Source: Pseudomonadota bacterium
GTDB taxonomy: Bacteria > Pseudomonadota > Gammaproteobacteria > Burkholderiales > Burkholderiaceae_B
Assembly (NCBI GenBank): GCA_023425645.1
Contig: JAFACG010000005.1
Span: forward strand, 16,184-80,183
DNA length: 64,000 nucleotides
Reading direction: 5' to 3'
Below the pieces are notes generated by a model. It saw nothing but the letters and a program-made list of their open reading frames with translations, did no database searches and had not been told where the DNA came from. Both the position numbers and the translations under genes were made by a program. Numbering within the stretch: position 1 is the first letter of the stretch; every line of letters starts with the position of its first letter. This document shows positions 63,101 through 64,000 of this stretch, piece after piece.

Positions 63101-63334
63101 ACCAATGTTAAGTGTGCCGGTGCTTGTGTTGCCAATATAAAGGGCGCCACCCACGGTCCAGGGCGAACCTTGTTCTGGTGAGGGCACCTCGACGGTAGCG
63201 CCGCCGTCGATAGACTGGCCAGCAGCAAACGCAGACGCCGGCGCCGACAGGTTTACCATCAGCGCGACAGCGCTCACCCGCAGCAGTCGTGCCAAGCGTC
63301 GCGTGGGTTTCGGCCGGTTCATTGTCGCTTGCAT
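60155..63334 (-). CDS. Autotransporter adhesin (type Va) with repeat passenger
   Basis: The 1059-residue protein starts with a basic signal peptide cut near AFA-AG. A passenger of seven 50-residue repeats follows (residues 72-423), then a second beta-helix part (about 425-690). The C-terminal 280 residues form a beta-barrel ending in WRF, the terminal aromatic expected for assembly by BAM. ATG 63332-63334 follows GAGG by 9 nt. The passenger repeats resemble PATR-type beta-helix units that mediate adhesion or aggregation. No serine protease triad or RGD motif was seen. The gene is flanked by direct repeats, which suggests acquisition. Confidence 0.88.
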   Translation of the reverse strand: MQATMNRPKPTRRLARLLRVSAVALMVNLSAPASAFAAGQSIDGGATVEVPSPEQGSPWTVGGALYIGNTSTGTLNIGAGGVVESDGGIIGSETGATGTVTVAGEGARWKNTFILGVGASGTGTLDIGAGGVVESYGGIIGSETGATGTVTVAGEGARWESVGRTVYVGSLGTGTLNIGAGGVVTSFEGYVGREAGGTGAATVAGEGARWENTYGLVVGDAGTGTLDIGAGGVVESDGGYIGVFTGGTGTVTVRGAGARWENTARLYVGDEGTGTLNIGAGGVVQNTSGIIGSETGATGTATVAGAGSRWKNDSFLRVGSWGTGTLNIGAGGVVESDGGYIGVFTGGTGTVTVAGEGARWENAGELVFGPEGGTGTLDIGAGGVVKNTTGYIGSNASATGIVTVAGAGARWENDGDLFLGNSGTGTLNLLEGGTVTIGDGAGNPGTVHVANEAGSTGTLNIGAKTQQTARAAGTLTAAALVFGDGDGTLVFNHTGTLDGSSLVFAPSISGQGKILHEHGTTVLSGDSAAFLGATTITGGTLSVGGSAGTGTLGGTLTVVNGGTLAGSGTVGATTVAAGGTLAPGNALGTLAIDGDLSFERGSRYHVAVEPDGTRSDRIDAAGTVSIQGGSVLHLGAGGQYQPKASYRILTAGTGLSGAFDAVASNFVFLSPALAYDYDRYTVDLTLERNHTSFASQAHTPNQLATAQALETLPESSALLGRLLTLPHGAPAPAFDALSGEAHASVAAALHLSSATARSLPLSHLRNNLAADLRSGAARPPSATLPLWTEVVGRWQHLGSDGNAARLTQTTGGLFVGGDQAVGQGWRLGAALGYTDSHLRVADRDSTAKVSTYSATLYGGKAFELGRGKLNLLLGGAYSGHDIKTTRHTAVADWHHTLKAKYRAHTRQVFGELGYALPLGRLTLEPFAGVAWSTQRRHGFSEAGGPTALSAQRDSDSLTTSTLGLRASTAFEHGTAQGRVHGALGWRHAFGRLAPERTLAFEGSQPFTVAAPPLARHSALVELGVDLALSPTARVGVTYNGQLGGGQREQAANVTVQWRF
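62066..63121 (-). repeat. Seven tandem ~150-bp passenger repeats
   Basis: Each unit encodes TGTLNIGAGGVV, a variable stretch, an IGS-TG-TGTVTVAG-GARW segment and a -L-VG--G end. Units are 50 or 51 codons. The first and second are almost identical in their first 38 residues, and units 4 and 6 share a nearly identical SDGGYIGVFTGGTGTVTV segment. This points to recent duplication or gene conversion, and copy number may vary between strains. Confidence 0.85.
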
Positions 63335-63538
63335 ATCATACTTCCTCTAAAAAGAATTTTCCGACATGGTGCCAATGCAGCCTGCCCCCCAAGTACTGGT
63401 GTGACGGGTACGCAAGACGATGCCTCTATCCAATGTCGCCGATGGCGATAGCGCGGAGGGAGCGACTGTTTTGAACGATATTATGGTAGTGCTAACGTTT
63501 ACCTGTATTTAGTAATTTTTTGATACGTTTTTTTATAA
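63335..63538. other. Upstream region of the autotransporter gene
   Basis: The distal half (63460-63540) is strongly AT-rich, with runs of T, unlike the rest of the window. No convincing -35/-10 pair stands out; TAATAT at about 63480 on the minus strand is the best -10-like box. No gene is seen. Confidence 0.4.
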
Positions 63539-63565
63539 AGGAAACCTTGGTTTCCTCGCTTTTTT
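63539..63565 (+). terminator. Terminator-like hairpin before repeat copy B
   Basis: AGGAAACC and GGTTTCCT form a perfect 8-bp stem with a TT loop, followed by CGC and six T residues. No plus-strand gene lies just before it, so it probably came with the repeat module or insulates the autotransporter. Confidence 0.5.
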
Positions 63566-63570
63566 AACGG

Positions 63571-63690
63571 CCCAACTTCTTGGGTCAGTTCATTTTGGCA
63601 GGCTTTTTTGCGTCTGCAGCCTGTAACACCTTCAGCGATGAATGGCAGTAGATGACTATGTTTTTATATAGCAAATCTGCCATGAAAAAG
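63571..63690. repeat. Direct repeat copy B flanking the autotransporter
   Basis: Matches copy A at 59819-59935 in the same orientation: degenerate IS3-like end (CCAAC-TTC--GGGTCAGTTCA), GGCTTTTTTGCGTC, the GCAGCCTGTAACACC block and TTTTTATA-AGCAAA. In copy B it runs into an ATG (63682). The matching position in copy A reads TTG. Confidence 0.8.
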
Positions 63691-64000
63691 CAAGACATCA
63701 AGGATGCGGTCAAGAACCTGGATCCGCTCACCGACGAGCAGCTGCGAGAACTATCGGTTGCCGCCCCTACCCTGAGGTCCGCGCGCTACTGTGGGAGGTT
63801 CGCCGGCTGCAGGAGCAGCTAGTCAGCGCACATCGGCTGCTACTGAGTGCAGCAAGCGGCTATGATATAACGCCAACTGAAGACGCCGTCCTTACCCTTA
63901 CGACAGAACCATGCATTCAGAGGCACGTCAGTGCCGAAATGACGCATGCGTCAGTCGTGAGAGGGGATAAACAACATCCCCCGACGACGATCGACGACCA
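63682..64000 (+). pseudogene. Small protein gene, probably frameshifted, cut by the window edge
   Basis: ATG 63682 opens a frame starting MKKQDIKDAVKNLDPLTDEQ that stops after 46 codons at 63822. From about 63766 a different frame stays open to the window end (YPEVRALLWEVRRLQEQL onward). It continues the same helical, Leu/Glu-rich character. A single-base change near the CCCC run at 63766 would join them. I do not recognise the family. It begins at the end of repeat copy B. Confidence 0.45.

Noticed and set aside
62066..63121. Possible CRISPR-like array
   Set aside because: Repeats are about 150 bp, in coding frame, without short unique spacers and without cas genes.
62053..63228. Second long repeat-bearing frames over the adhesin passenger (minus strand) and at 62480-63181 (plus strand)
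   Set aside because: They arise because the 150-bp DNA repeat is open in several frames. The adhesin frame has the signal peptide, barrel and ribosome site.

Overview
The window is about 64 kb of GC-rich DNA with gene content typical of Alcaligenaceae (Bordetella/Achromobacter-like Betaproteobacteria). Evidence for this is the tripartite-tricarboxylate (Bug/TctC) receptors, a catB-catA-benABCD-pcaIJ-pcaD-catC operon and paired FUSC-type efflux proteins. Genus is not determined. Placement is from recognised protein families only; no database search was possible.

Layout. 1-2340: an operon of an MHS-type MFS permease and a kynureninase-like PLP enzyme cut by the window edge, with a well-defined promoter and operator. 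2341-7252: two tandem MscS-type channel proteins. 7490-14850: an unassigned aromatic-degradation cluster (periplasmic binding protein, Rieske dioxygenase alpha and beta, an isochorismatase-fold protein without its catalytic triad, an SDR and a CrtI-like FAD enzyme) facing an AraC regulator. 14870-19802: PrpF isomerase and GntR regulator divergent from an aconitase. 19824-23592: CinA-type deamidase, a MarR/FUSC pair, and a GNAT acetyltransferase. 23846-29534: FMN glutamate-synthase-like protein, a copper-delivery trio (DUF2946, Sco1, PCuAC), a candidate structured RNA, PsiF, DJ-1/PfpI and HdeD. 29592-34933: HAD phosphatase, purine permease, sulfatase, a Bug receptor and an N-terminally truncated second Bug gene next to a large AT-rich inverted repeat. 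35043-43655: FUSC/HlyD/YtcA efflux pump, Na+/H+ antiporter, amidohydrolase, MarC and a TolC-like lipoprotein. 43675-54747: class V aminotransferase and the complete benzoate-to-3-oxoadipate pathway with its divergent LysR regulator.

Accessory end, 54748-64000. The composition shifts and the genes look acquired. On one strand, in order, lie a holin, a lysozyme-type endolysin, an Rz spanin with nested Rz1, a CesT-type type III secretion chaperone, and a roughly 900-residue protein of unknown fold that is the natural candidate for the chaperone's effector. No type III apparatus gene is visible. Next to it is an autotransporter adhesin with seven 50-residue passenger repeats. It is flanked by about 120-bp direct repeats carrying IS3-like ends, which suggests insertion as a unit. 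The most likely new biology here is the lysis-cassette/chaperone/effector arrangement, read either as a prophage cargo effector or, more speculatively, as holin-endolysin-assisted release.

How the genes work together. The ben/cat/pca operon converts benzoate through catechol, muconate, muconolactone and 3-oxoadipate enol-lactone to 3-oxoadipyl-CoA. The BenM/CatM-type LysR gene with an ATAC-N7-GTAT site controls it. FUSC, HlyD, YtcA and TolC proteins could form an aromatic-acid efflux route. Sco1 and PCuAC supply copper to cytochrome oxidase.
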